A stretch of DNA of 9,539 bases from Marinobacterium sp. xm-d-530 (GTDB taxonomy: Bacteria; Pseudomonadota; Gammaproteobacteria; Pseudomonadales; Balneatricaceae). Shown piece by piece: positions 1-5,467 of this stretch. Below the pieces are notes generated by a model. That model ran no database searches. It was not told where the DNA came from and worked only from the letters and a program-made list of their open reading frames with translations. Location of the stretch: the NCBI GenBank assembly GCA_949499045.1, contig CATEEE010000262.1, positions 1 through 9,539 of the forward strand, given 5' to 3'. The position numbers were made by a program, and so were the translations under genes. The first letter of the stretch is position 1. Each line of letters begins with the position of its first letter.

Positions 1-1466
1 ATCGGAATCGGCAACATATAAGGCCCCATCAAACCGCTCACAAACGCCATTGGAAGTAGCGCGGCGATGACAGTAAATGTTGCCAAAATTGTTGGGCCAC
101 CCACTTCATCGACCGCCAGAGGAATCGCTTCGCGAAGTGATTTAACACCCATCGACATATGTCGGTGAATATTCTCCACTACGACAATGGCATCGTCGAC
201 CAAAATCCCGATCGAGAAGATCAACGCAAAGAGCGAGACGCGGTTAAGCGTAAAGCCCCAGGCCCAAGAAGCAAACAGTGTAATGGCCAGCGTCACAATA
301 ACGGCAATACCCACCACGATAGCCTCACGAACACCCAGCGCAAACAGTACTAAGACAATGACCGACAACGTAGCGAAAATCAGTTTTTTGATCAGCGTTT
401 GAGCCTTGTCATCAGCTGTTTCACCATAGTTACGCGTAATGGTTGTCTCAATATTATCCGGTATATAGATACCTTGAATCGCTTCAAAACGTTTGAGCAG
501 TGCATCCGCAACTTCAACGGCGTTTTCGCCAGGTTTCTTGGCAACCGCAATGGTAATTGCAGGTGTTACAGAGGTTTGGTCTGCGGCTGCTTCACCGGTT
601 CCATAAGAGACGTATTGATTCGGTTGCTCAGGTGCATCGTAGATACTAGCGATATCACGAAGGTAGACAGGTGCACCATTGCGAACCGTGATCACTAAGT
701 TTTTAACCTCTGAGACATCTTGTAGTAACTGACCGGCTTGAACTCGAATAGCGTTATTCGCTTTTACGCGATCACCGGTATCGGCTGTCACATTCGCGTA
801 TTGCAACTTAGATCGAACATCCTCCAGTGTGACTGAGAGCGCCGCCATTTTAACCGGATCAAAGTCGATCTGGATGGCTCGATTAGCACCACCAATCACT
901 GTAATGTCGCGGGTACCTTCAACACGCTGAAGCTCAGACTGAATGGTGTGTGCGACATTTAAAAGGTCAGCACTGCTGACGGCATCGTCTCGACTCCACA
1001 AAGTCGCAGCAAGAACCGGCACGTCATCAATCCCCTTTGGTTTAATAACGGGTTCGCCAATACCCATATTCGATGGGAATATATCTCGGTTAGAGTAGAA
1101 AGCGTTGTAGAGGCGAACAATGGCGTCCGTTCTTGGCTCGCCCACTTTGAAACGAACCGTCAATAGAGCCATTCCAGGGCTGGAAACCGAGTAGATGTTT
1201 TTAACACCACTGATTTCTGAAACCACTTGCTCTGCTGATGTGGTGATGAGCGACTCAACCTCCGCAACGCTTGCACCCGGAAAAGGAATCATCACGTTGG
1301 CAAAGGTAACATTGATCTGAGGCTCCTCTTCACGAGGTGTTACCAGAGCAGCAAAAAGTCCCAACAGAAGACCAACGATCGCCAACAACGGTGTGATCTC
1401 AGTCGTTAAAAAGCTTTTGGCAATTCGCCCAGAAATGCCTAGCGTTTGAGTATCATTACTCTGCAC
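1..1466 (-). CDS. RND-family efflux transporter permease, N-terminal part (cut by window edge)
   Basis: This is the inner-membrane permease of a tripartite pump, expected to exchange protons for exported substrates with the adaptor encoded just upstream. I read 488 codons from GTG at 1466, so roughly half of a typical protein of about 1,040 residues lies outside the window. The GTG is chosen because GGAGG sits 6 bases before it and the frame stays open; the nearby ATG at 1456 hits a stop after five codons. A first membrane segment lies near residues 26-43, followed by the periplasmic porter region (PFPGASVAEVE, then RVEGTRDITVIGG). The membrane motif GILVDDAIVVVENIHRH carries D424 and D425, matching the proton-relay aspartates D407/D408 of AcrB. 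The gene overlaps the adaptor gene by 11 bases, which implies translational coupling. Substrate cannot be told from sequence; no outer-membrane channel gene is visible. Confidence 0.95.
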   Translation of the reverse strand, partial: MQSNDTQTLGISGRIAKSFLTTEITPLLAIVGLLLGLFAALVTPREEEPQINVTFANVMIPFPGASVAEVESLITTSAEQVVSEISGVKNIYSVSSPGMALLTVRFKVGEPRTDAIVRLYNAFYSNRDIFPSNMGIGEPVIKPKGIDDVPVLAATLWSRDDAVSSADLLNVAHTIQSELQRVEGTRDITVIGGANRAIQIDFDPVKMAALSVTLEDVRSKLQYANVTADTGDRVKANNAIRVQAGQLLQDVSEVKNLVITVRNGAPVYLRDIASIYDAPEQPNQYVSYGTGEAAADQTSVTPAITIAVAKKPGENAVEVADALLKRFEAIQGIYIPDNIETTITRNYGETADDKAQTLIKKLIFATLSVIVLVLFALGVREAIVVGIAVIVTLAITLFASWAWGFTLNRVSLFALIFSIGILVDDAIVVVENIHRHMSMGVKSLREAIPLAVDEVGGPTILATFTVIAALLPMAFVSGLMGPYMLPIP

Positions 1467-2511
1467 GGTTTGCCTCCTTGTAGATTGAGGCTGCTTTAAT
1501 CGGATCTAGTGCAACGGATTCGCCTTCCACAAGACCGGAGATAATCTCCACCTGCTCGCCAACCCTTTGGCCCGTTCTGATGTATCTAAATTGAAGATCT
1601 GAGTCACCCGAAGCCACATAGACGCCTTCCACTTCACCGCGATTCGCAATGGATGACTTAGGCAAAGTCAGTACAGGCTCTTCATCAATGGTGAATTCCA
1701 CGCGCGCTAGCTCTCCAGGTAGTGGCATGTTTGCAGAGTCACCCACCGGAAGAGTAAGTAATAGTGTAAAGGTGTGACTCAGTGGATCTGCTGTTGGAAT
1801 TAAGCGCTGATCGACAGGTTCTAGAACCCGATCACCCAAAACCACCTGAATAGATTGATTCTGCTTGGCATCAACCAAGTTAGCCTGTGGAATTTGAACA
1901 CGAACACGTAATCTATCTAGCGCAATTCCCTCAATGAGTGGCGTACCGGGTTGAACGGTCTCCCCTTCAGACACCAGTTTATTAACCACTACGCCTGAAT
2001 AGGGAGCGATAACCTCGGTGTAATCAAAACGCGCACGGGCATTAGATACCTGAGCTTTTGCTGCATCGAGTCTTGCTTTAGCAGCATCACTTTGCTGGCG
2101 AGCACTGTCTACAGGCGCTATCGCCACCAGTTTGCGTTCAAACAGTGCAGTTAAACGATCTAATTGACGGGTAGCTTCATCATAGGCTGTTTGTGCTTCA
2201 TTTAAAGACGCTCTTGCTGCATCAAGCCCCGCGCGCTGTTCGCTTTGTGTTAGACGTGCAATCACACTGCCCTGTTCCACAAAATCACCATAATCGAAAG
2301 GCAACTCAAGAATCCGACCCGATGTTTGCGCGGCAACAATGGCACGATTCACAGCTTCCACTGTGCCGTCGAATTCGACCTTGATGGGTTGCTGAATAAT
2401 TTTGGTCTCAGTAAACGCCAACTCTTGGGCGGATGCCAATTGCGCAAGTGAAATTGAGGTCACTAGGGTGCACGCTGTCACTGCTAGGTTAACGGCCTTT
2501 CTGATCTGCAT
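1456..2511 (-). CDS. RND efflux periplasmic adaptor subunit (HlyD/AcrA-like membrane fusion protein)
   Basis: This 351-residue protein should link the inner-membrane RND pump to an outer-membrane channel. The N-terminus has basic residues R4 and K5, a hydrophobic stretch and ASA-QE, consistent with signal peptidase cleavage after A28. V11-T12-A13-C14 resembles a lipobox, but the hydrophobic run continues well past the cysteine, so I favour a soluble secreted form. A lipoyl-like half (GRILELPFDYGDFVEQG) is followed by an Ala/Arg/Gln-rich helical hairpin near residues 90-165, the second lipoyl half (APYSGVVVNKLVSEGETV) and beta-barrel and membrane-proximal regions. The ATG at 2511 is preferred because AGAG lies 8 bases upstream; an in-frame GTG at 2520 has no ribosome binding site. 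The permease start overlaps the 3' end. This operon is divergent from the REC-GGDEF gene. Confidence 0.93.
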   Translation of the reverse strand: MQIRKAVNLAVTACTLVTSISLAQLASAQELAFTETKIIQQPIKVEFDGTVEAVNRAIVAAQTSGRILELPFDYGDFVEQGSVIARLTQSEQRAGLDAARASLNEAQTAYDEATRQLDRLTALFERKLVAIAPVDSARQQSDAAKARLDAAKAQVSNARARFDYTEVIAPYSGVVVNKLVSEGETVQPGTPLIEGIALDRLRVRVQIPQANLVDAKQNQSIQVVLGDRVLEPVDQRLIPTADPLSHTFTLLLTLPVGDSANMPLPGELARVEFTIDEEPVLTLPKSSIANRGEVEGVYVASGDSDLQFRYIRTGQRVGEQVEIISGLVEGESVALDPIKAASIYKEANRAE

Positions 2512-2522
2512 ATCTAACACTC
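2509..2522 (-). promoter_or_regulatory. Start region of the adaptor gene with AGAG ribosome binding site
   Basis: Read on the minus strand this is AGAG, then TGTTAGAT, then ATG. It decides between two in-frame starts three codons apart. The AGAG is well placed for the ATG at 2511 but overlaps the region immediately before the GTG at 2520, so the ATG is the better start. Confidence 0.55.
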
Positions 2523-2555
2523 TATTCGTTTATAAATGAAAAGTTATGGTAATAA

Positions 2556-2577
2556 TATATTAGGTAAAACTAATATA
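2556..2577. repeat. 22-bp inverted repeat (possible operator) between efflux operon and REC-GGDEF gene
   Basis: TATATTAG (2556-2563) and CTAATATA (2570-2576/7) form perfect 8-base arms separated by GTAAAA. The site lies in an AT-rich divergent intergenic region, about 45 bases upstream of the adaptor start. Its size and symmetry fit the operator of a dimeric repressor such as a TetR-type efflux regulator, but no such regulator gene is in the window and AT-rich DNA gives palindromes by chance more often. Confidence 0.4.
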
Positions 2578-2615
2578 AAAGATTTTTTGATTTTTTCTGT
2601 ACTTTTAAAATGCCC

Positions 2616-2624
2616 TGCTACACT
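2616..2624 (+). promoter_or_regulatory. Possible extended -10 promoter for the REC-GGDEF gene
   Basis: TGCTACACT matches the extended -10 form TG-N-TAnnnT with a weak hexamer (TACACT) and no convincing -35. If used, transcription would begin near 2631, downstream of the in-frame ATG at 2627. That would support the ATG at 2654 as the translation start. Tentative. Confidence 0.3.
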
Positions 2625-2653
2625 GAATGAAATTCAATCTATTAATAGAGATT

Positions 2654-3634
2654 ATGAAAGTACTAATAGCAGACGATGATAAGGTTTTAAGAATGCTCAT
2701 GGAGCGCCAACTTCAGGGCTGGGGTTTTGAAGTAATCACAGCGCAGGATGGTGAAGAAGCGTTTAAAATTCTGACAACGGAATCGGAACCACCTCGTATG
2801 CTGATTCTTGATTGGGAGATGCCCAATCTGGATGGCATCGGTCTTTGTCGAAAAATTAGAGCTCTAGAGAGTAATGACCCACCCTATATTGTGTTGGTAA
2901 CCGCGCATTCCGATCAGGAACACTTGGCTACCGCACTGCAAGCTGGCGCTAACGACTATATTAGCAAGCCAACTAAAGCGGTTGAGCTTCGTGCTCGTCT
3001 GGGCGTCGGGTTGAGAACATTAGAGCTGCAAAATCGGCTCAATATTGCCAACGAGATGCTTGCCTATAAAGCTGAGCATGATGAGTTAACCGGGTTACAA
3101 AATCGTGCATCACTCATCGAGCACTTAGATAACGAAATTGAACGAACCAAACGCACAGGTGAGCCCTTAGCACTGGCAATTTGCGACATCGACTTTTTTA
3201 AACGGGTTAATGATACCTATGGTCACCCCGTAGGCGACCGAGTTCTTAAAGAGTTTGCTGAGCGCATGAAGGATACATTTAGGCCCTACGACCTAGTCTC
3301 ACGATACGGTGGTGAAGAGTTTGTGGTCTGCTGTACTTCACTTGAATCAGAACCTGAATCCATTTTTGAGCGATTTAGGGGAGCGATCGAATCAACCCCC
3401 TTTCTTGATAAAGATCTCTCTTTAGGCATAACCGTTAGTATCGGAATAGCAACCTTTGATGGCATCAGCACGATGGCAACAAAAGAGATTATGCTAGGGT
3501 TGATCAGCGACAGTGACAAAGCGCTCTACGCAGCCAAAAACTCAGGTCGAAATCAGGTTGTGATGTATCAACCTAATCAGCACACCGAATGTGAACAGCC
3601 TGAAGAGATGCTTAACGATGGCCAGATCTGCTAA
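2654..3634 (+). CDS. Response regulator with REC and GGDEF domains (diguanylate cyclase)
   Basis: This 326-residue cytoplasmic protein should make cyclic di-GMP from two GTP when its receiver domain is phosphorylated. REC covers about residues 1-120: acidic pocket D7/D8, phospho-acceptor D53 in LILDWEMP, T83 and K105 (SKP). A helical linker leads into the GGDEF domain (about 135-310), with DELTGLQNR, the metal-binding D178 in CDIDFFKRVND and the active-site GGEEF at 219-223. R210-P-Y-D213 sits exactly five residues before GGEEF, which is the RxxD product-inhibition site. All key residues look intact. An in-frame ATG at 2627 would add nine residues; I chose 2654 because MKVLIADDD is the usual beginning of a REC domain. 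The ribosome binding site is weak (AGAG only three bases from ATG). No histidine kinase is adjacent. The last 23 bases overlap the convergent HlyU-family gene. Confidence 0.95.
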   Translation: MKVLIADDDKVLRMLMERQLQGWGFEVITAQDGEEAFKILTTESEPPRMLILDWEMPNLDGIGLCRKIRALESNDPPYIVLVTAHSDQEHLATALQAGANDYISKPTKAVELRARLGVGLRTLELQNRLNIANEMLAYKAEHDELTGLQNRASLIEHLDNEIERTKRTGEPLALAICDIDFFKRVNDTYGHPVGDRVLKEFAERMKDTFRPYDLVSRYGGEEFVVCCTSLESEPESIFERFRGAIESTPFLDKDLSLGITVSIGIATFDGISTMATKEIMLGLISDSDKALYAAKNSGRNQVVMYQPNQHTECEQPEEMLNDGQIC

Positions 3635-3905
3635 ACAGAGCATCTCCCATTTGATCAATGGTCATTTTTGCTTTATTGACAGTAACCTCTACACAGACAT
3701 CTTTTGATGCCATGCTATCAGCACGAATAAATGGCTGCTCCAGCCATTGCCCATCAATCTCCTTGGAGATCATTCCACCGACTCCATAGCCGCCATCTAC
3801 TTTTCTTGGTTTGACTGAAACCTTAAAACACTTGTATTCAAACTCTAAAGCCGCTGGCTCATCCACAGGGTCAGAACGAAACAGTTTTTTAATAAATCCA
3901 ATCAC
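3612..3905 (-). CDS. Small HlyU-family protein
   Basis: A 97-residue protein that I recognise as the HlyU family (Pfam HlyU): a basic, hydrophobic N-terminus (MIGFIKKLF), a variable acidic linker, E23-Y24-K25, a GG-containing turn near 38-44, KEIDG at 48-52, FIRAD at 59-63 and a C-terminal helix (VNKAKMTIDQMGDALF). The family name implies a transcriptional activator, but no helix-turn-helix is evident and the name may be inherited, so its biochemical role should be treated as unknown. Start is GTG at 3905, with GAGG seven bases upstream; GTGA forms a 4-base overlap with the murI stop, so the two genes are almost certainly cotranscribed and translationally coupled. The 3' end overlaps the REC-GGDEF gene on the other strand by 23 bases. 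Confidence 0.85.
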   Translation of the reverse strand: MIGFIKKLFRSDPVDEPAALEFEYKCFKVSVKPRKVDGGYGVGGMISKEIDGQWLEQPFIRADSMASKDVCVEVTVNKAKMTIDQMGDALFSRSGHR

Positions 3906-4714
3906 TTGCTTACCTCTATAGGGGTTACGTCCCCTTCAAAATGGACTAAACGATTAGCTAATGCACACAGAACCTCTCTATCTTTACCTGTCGTCAGCAG
4001 TTCTACACTGCCGTTAGCCCTGGTACTAGAGAGTAAATTCATGGCCTTTAAACGACGTTCAACTTCCAGCGCGATCGATGTCGATGTATCGATCACCTTT
4101 ACTGGATCTCTGAACAGAGCGCTAATCTCTTTCTCAACAAATCCATAATGCGTGCAGCCAAGCGCCAGGGTATCAATCCCTGCCCTCTCAAACTGTTCAA
4201 TGTAAGGGGTTAGTAGCGCTTCAAGTTCCTGAGAAGTGGTGTGCTGGCTTTCAATTAACTCAACCAAACCTGGGCAACCCAGCGCGGTGATCGAATCTGA
4301 TTGCTGATCAAGCTGCATAACCAAACTCTGAAATTTCTGGCTCTCTACAGTGTATTGAGTCGCTAAAACACCGACACGCTTTGACTGACTTATCTTAACG
4401 GCTGGCTTCAGACCAGGTTCAACACCGATAATGGGAAGAGCAAATAGCTCCCGGCATTCATGAACGGCAGCGGCTGTTGCTGTATTACAGGCAATCACGA
4501 TCGCTTTAGCCCCTCTTTCAATGAGGTATGAAACAACCTGAATCACACGATCACGAATCACTGAATCGGTTTTGTCACCATAGGGAGCATAGGCACTGTC
4601 AGCAATATAGAGATAGGACTCACTAGGCAGATTGTTAAGGCATGCGGACAAGATACTTAACCCGCCAACGCCTGAATCAAAAACTCCAATCGGAGCGTTT
4701 TCATAGGGATTCAT
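3902..4714 (-). CDS. murI: Glutamate racemase
   Basis: MurI interconverts L- and D-glutamate and so supplies D-glutamate for peptidoglycan stem peptides in the cytoplasm. The 270-residue length is usual. Signature features are D13-S14 in GVFDSGVGGLS, D39-S40 and PYG in the substrate pocket, the first catalytic cysteine C76 in IACNTAT, the second catalytic cysteine C187 in LGCTHY with H189, and GVEPGLKPA near 97-105. Start is ATG at 4714; the ribosome binding site upstream is poor, with no clear GGAG. It is followed by the HlyU-family gene with a GTGA overlap and is divergent from the phasin gene across 189 bases. The presence of both catalytic cysteines and H189 indicates an active enzyme. 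Confidence 0.97.
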   Translation of the reverse strand: MNPYENAPIGVFDSGVGGLSILSACLNNLPSESYLYIADSAYAPYGDKTDSVIRDRVIQVVSYLIERGAKAIVIACNTATAAAVHECRELFALPIIGVEPGLKPAVKISQSKRVGVLATQYTVESQKFQSLVMQLDQQSDSITALGCPGLVELIESQHTTSQELEALLTPYIEQFERAGIDTLALGCTHYGFVEKEISALFRDPVKVIDTSTSIALEVERRLKAMNLLSSTRANGSVELLTTGKDREVLCALANRLVHFEGDVTPIEVSK

Positions 4715-4745
4715 TAATCGTCAATTACACATCTCAAGTTTGGAA

Positions 4746-4758
4746 TGAGTTTAACTCA
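4746..4758. repeat. 13-bp perfect palindrome upstream of murI
   Basis: TGAGTT-T-AACTCA is a perfect 6+1+6 palindrome centred at 4752, 32 bases upstream of the murI start. It could be an operator or a small hairpin in the murI leader. I could not identify a convincing murI promoter around it, so a function is only suggested by position. Confidence 0.3.
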
Positions 4759-4786
4759 GATTACGTTCAGATGGTCAGAATAATTA

Positions 4787-4805
4787 TTTTGTGCATTGCA
4801 CAAAA
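4787..4805. promoter_or_regulatory. Palindromic operator candidate 1 (TGC-N3-GCA type), upstream of phasin -35
   Basis: TTTTGTGCATTGCACAAAA is a perfect 9+1+9 palindrome. Its core TGC-ATT-GCA matches the TGC-N3-GCA shape that I recall for PhaR, the PHA-responsive repressor of phasin genes in Paracoccus and Rhodobacter. It ends five bases before the -35 hexamer of the phasin promoter. Recognition by PhaR is inference; no phaR gene is in the window. Confidence 0.55.
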
Positions 4806-4810
4806 AAGTG

Positions 4811-4839
4811 TTGATTAATTTTTAGCCAATGTCTAATAT
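4811..4839 (+). promoter_or_regulatory. Sigma70-type promoter of the phasin gene
   Basis: TTGATT (4811-4816) and TAATAT (4834-4839) are separated by exactly 17 bases, a good sigma70 match. The region just upstream is A/T-rich. Transcription should begin near 4846, giving a leader of about 58 bases. The promoter sits between the two TGC-N3-GCA palindromes, an arrangement suited to repression. Confidence 0.65.
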
Positions 4840-4848
4840 GAGGTCAAA

Positions 4849-4863
4849 TGTTGCACCGCAACA
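4849..4863. promoter_or_regulatory. Palindromic operator candidate 2 (TGC-N3-GCA type), at phasin transcription start
   Basis: TGTTGC-ACC-GCAACA is a perfect inverted repeat with 6-base arms. It shares the TGC-N3-GCA core with the palindrome centred 60 bases upstream. It begins about three bases after the predicted transcription start, so a bound protein would block RNA polymerase. In RNA it could also form a small hairpin. Confidence 0.55.
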
Positions 4864-4871
4864 AACCAATT

Positions 4872-4884
4872 AAGTTTAAAACTT
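4872..4884 (+). repeat. 13-bp palindrome in the phasin leader
   Basis: AAGTTT-A-AAACTT is a perfect 6+1+6 palindrome in the predicted untranslated leader, lying between operator candidate 2 and the palindrome that contains the ribosome binding site. As RNA it would give only a weak A-U-rich hairpin. Confidence 0.35.
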
Positions 4885-4887
4885 TAA

Positions 4888-4900
4888 GACCTCGGAGGTC
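4888..4900 (+). promoter_or_regulatory. Ribosome binding site of the phasin gene inside a palindrome
   Basis: GACCTC-G-GAGGTC is a perfect palindrome containing the Shine-Dalgarno sequence GGAGG (4894-4898), five bases before the ATG at 4904. In RNA, GACCU and AGGUC could pair around a CGG loop and partly mask the ribosome binding site. The strong GGAGG fixes the phasin start. Whether the hairpin regulates translation is inference. Confidence 0.5.
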
Positions 4901-4903
4901 AGT

Positions 4904-5401
4904 ATGTACAACGAAATGATGAACCAATTCCAAGCACAGATGGCTCCTTTCACTAAAGCCGCTGAAATCAACAAGCAAACTGCTGAGAAACTATTCGGCA
5001 TGCAGCAAACAGTTGCTACAGAGATGCTAAACCGTGGTCTTGAGCACGTAAAAGCTTTGACTGAATCAAAAGAACCAAAGGCCGCTCTAGAGCTTCAGGT
5101 TGCATTTTTCAAAGAGATGGAAGCAAAACTAAACACAGTTGCTGAAGAAGAGATCTCTGCTCTAATGACTGCTAAAGCTGAGCTGACTGAAATCTTCGAG
5201 AAGTCGACACAAGAGATGACTGAAGAAGCGATGGCTCAGTTCTCTAAATTCGACCTAGCGAAATTTGATCTAGCACAGTTCGATCTTGCTAAATTCGACA
5301 TGATAAACTTTGATCTTTCAAACTTCATGCCTTCAGTTGAAGCCGCTAAACCAGCTGCTAAAACAACTCGTAAAGCTGCGGCTCCAAAAGCTACTGCTTA
5401 A
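4904..5401 (+). CDS. Phasin (PHA granule-associated protein) with pentad repeats
   Basis: A 165-residue protein of the phasin type, which coats polyhydroxyalkanoate granules in the cytoplasm and controls their size and number. Residues 1-112 are Met-, Gln-, Lys- and Glu-rich, without Cys or Trp, and read as long amphipathic helices (NQFQAQMAPFTKAAEINKQTAEKLFGMQ is not quoted further; the FxKAAEINKQTAEKLF part is family-like). Residues 115-141 are a tandem pentad array with Phe at 116, 121, 126, 131, 136 and 141. Residues 147-165 form an Ala/Lys/Pro tail (KPAAKTTRKAAAPKA) like the basic tails of PhaF/histone-H1-like proteins. Codon choice is strongly biased (many CTA, GCT, AAA), which fits high expression. 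A strong ribosome binding site, own promoter and terminator mark it as a single-gene transcript. No PHA synthase is in the window, so the call rests on sequence character. Confidence 0.85.
   Translation: MYNEMMNQFQAQMAPFTKAAEINKQTAEKLFGMQQTVATEMLNRGLEHVKALTESKEPKAALELQVAFFKEMEAKLNTVAEEEISALMTAKAELTEIFEKSTQEMTEEAMAQFSKFDLAKFDLAQFDLAKFDMINFDLSNFMPSVEAAKPAAKTTRKAAAPKATA
5246..5320 (+). repeat. Degenerate 15-bp tandem repeat encoding five FDLAK-like pentads
   Basis: Five consecutive 15-base units encode KFDLA, KFDLA, QFDLA, KFDMI and NFDLS, followed by NF. The third codon positions vary while Phe and Asp are kept in every unit, which suggests selection on the protein rather than a recent DNA duplication. 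The repeat lies between the helical phasin body and the basic tail. Confidence 0.8.
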
Positions 5402-5416
5402 TCGAACAGTCGATAC

Positions 5417-5452
5417 AAAAAAGCCGCTTAAGATAACTTAAGCGGCTTTTTT
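5417..5452. terminator. Bidirectional intrinsic terminator between phasin and purK
   Basis: Perfect 16-base arms (5417-5432 and 5437-5452) flank the loop ATAA. The core stem is GCCGCTTAAG/CTTAAGCGGC, with six A on the left and six T on the right, so it gives a U-tract in either direction. It lies 15 bases after the phasin stop and 15 bases after the end of purK on the other strand, serving both convergent genes. Confidence 0.93.
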
Positions 5453-5467
5453 CGTTTGAGTGTCTAA

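Noticed and set aside
159..698. Open frames on the plus strand (159-353, 187-402, 399-698)
   Set aside because: They lie antisense to the RND permease, which has convincing family motifs throughout; their translations are low-complexity or Arg/Cys-rich without recognisable domains or ribosome binding sites.
2193..2384. 63-codon plus-strand open frame inside the adaptor gene
   Set aside because: Antisense to a well-supported adaptor coding region, with no family resemblance.
2470..2473. Lipoprotein cysteine (C14) in the adaptor signal sequence
   Set aside because: VTAC fits a lipobox, but the hydrophobic segment before it is very short and continues beyond it to an ASA-Q cleavage site, so a lipoprotein is less likely, though not excluded.
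2511..2520. GTG start at 2520 for the adaptor gene
   Set aside because: No ribosome binding site at the right distance; the ATG at 2511 has AGAG eight bases upstream and gives a normal signal peptide.
3286..3519. 77-codon minus-strand open frame inside the REC-GGDEF gene
   Set aside because: Antisense to the conserved GGDEF domain; no independent support.
3906..4148. 80-codon plus-strand open frame at the 3' end of murI
   Set aside because: Antisense to murI, including the region encoding its C-terminal part; Ser/Thr-rich translation typical of a shadow frame.
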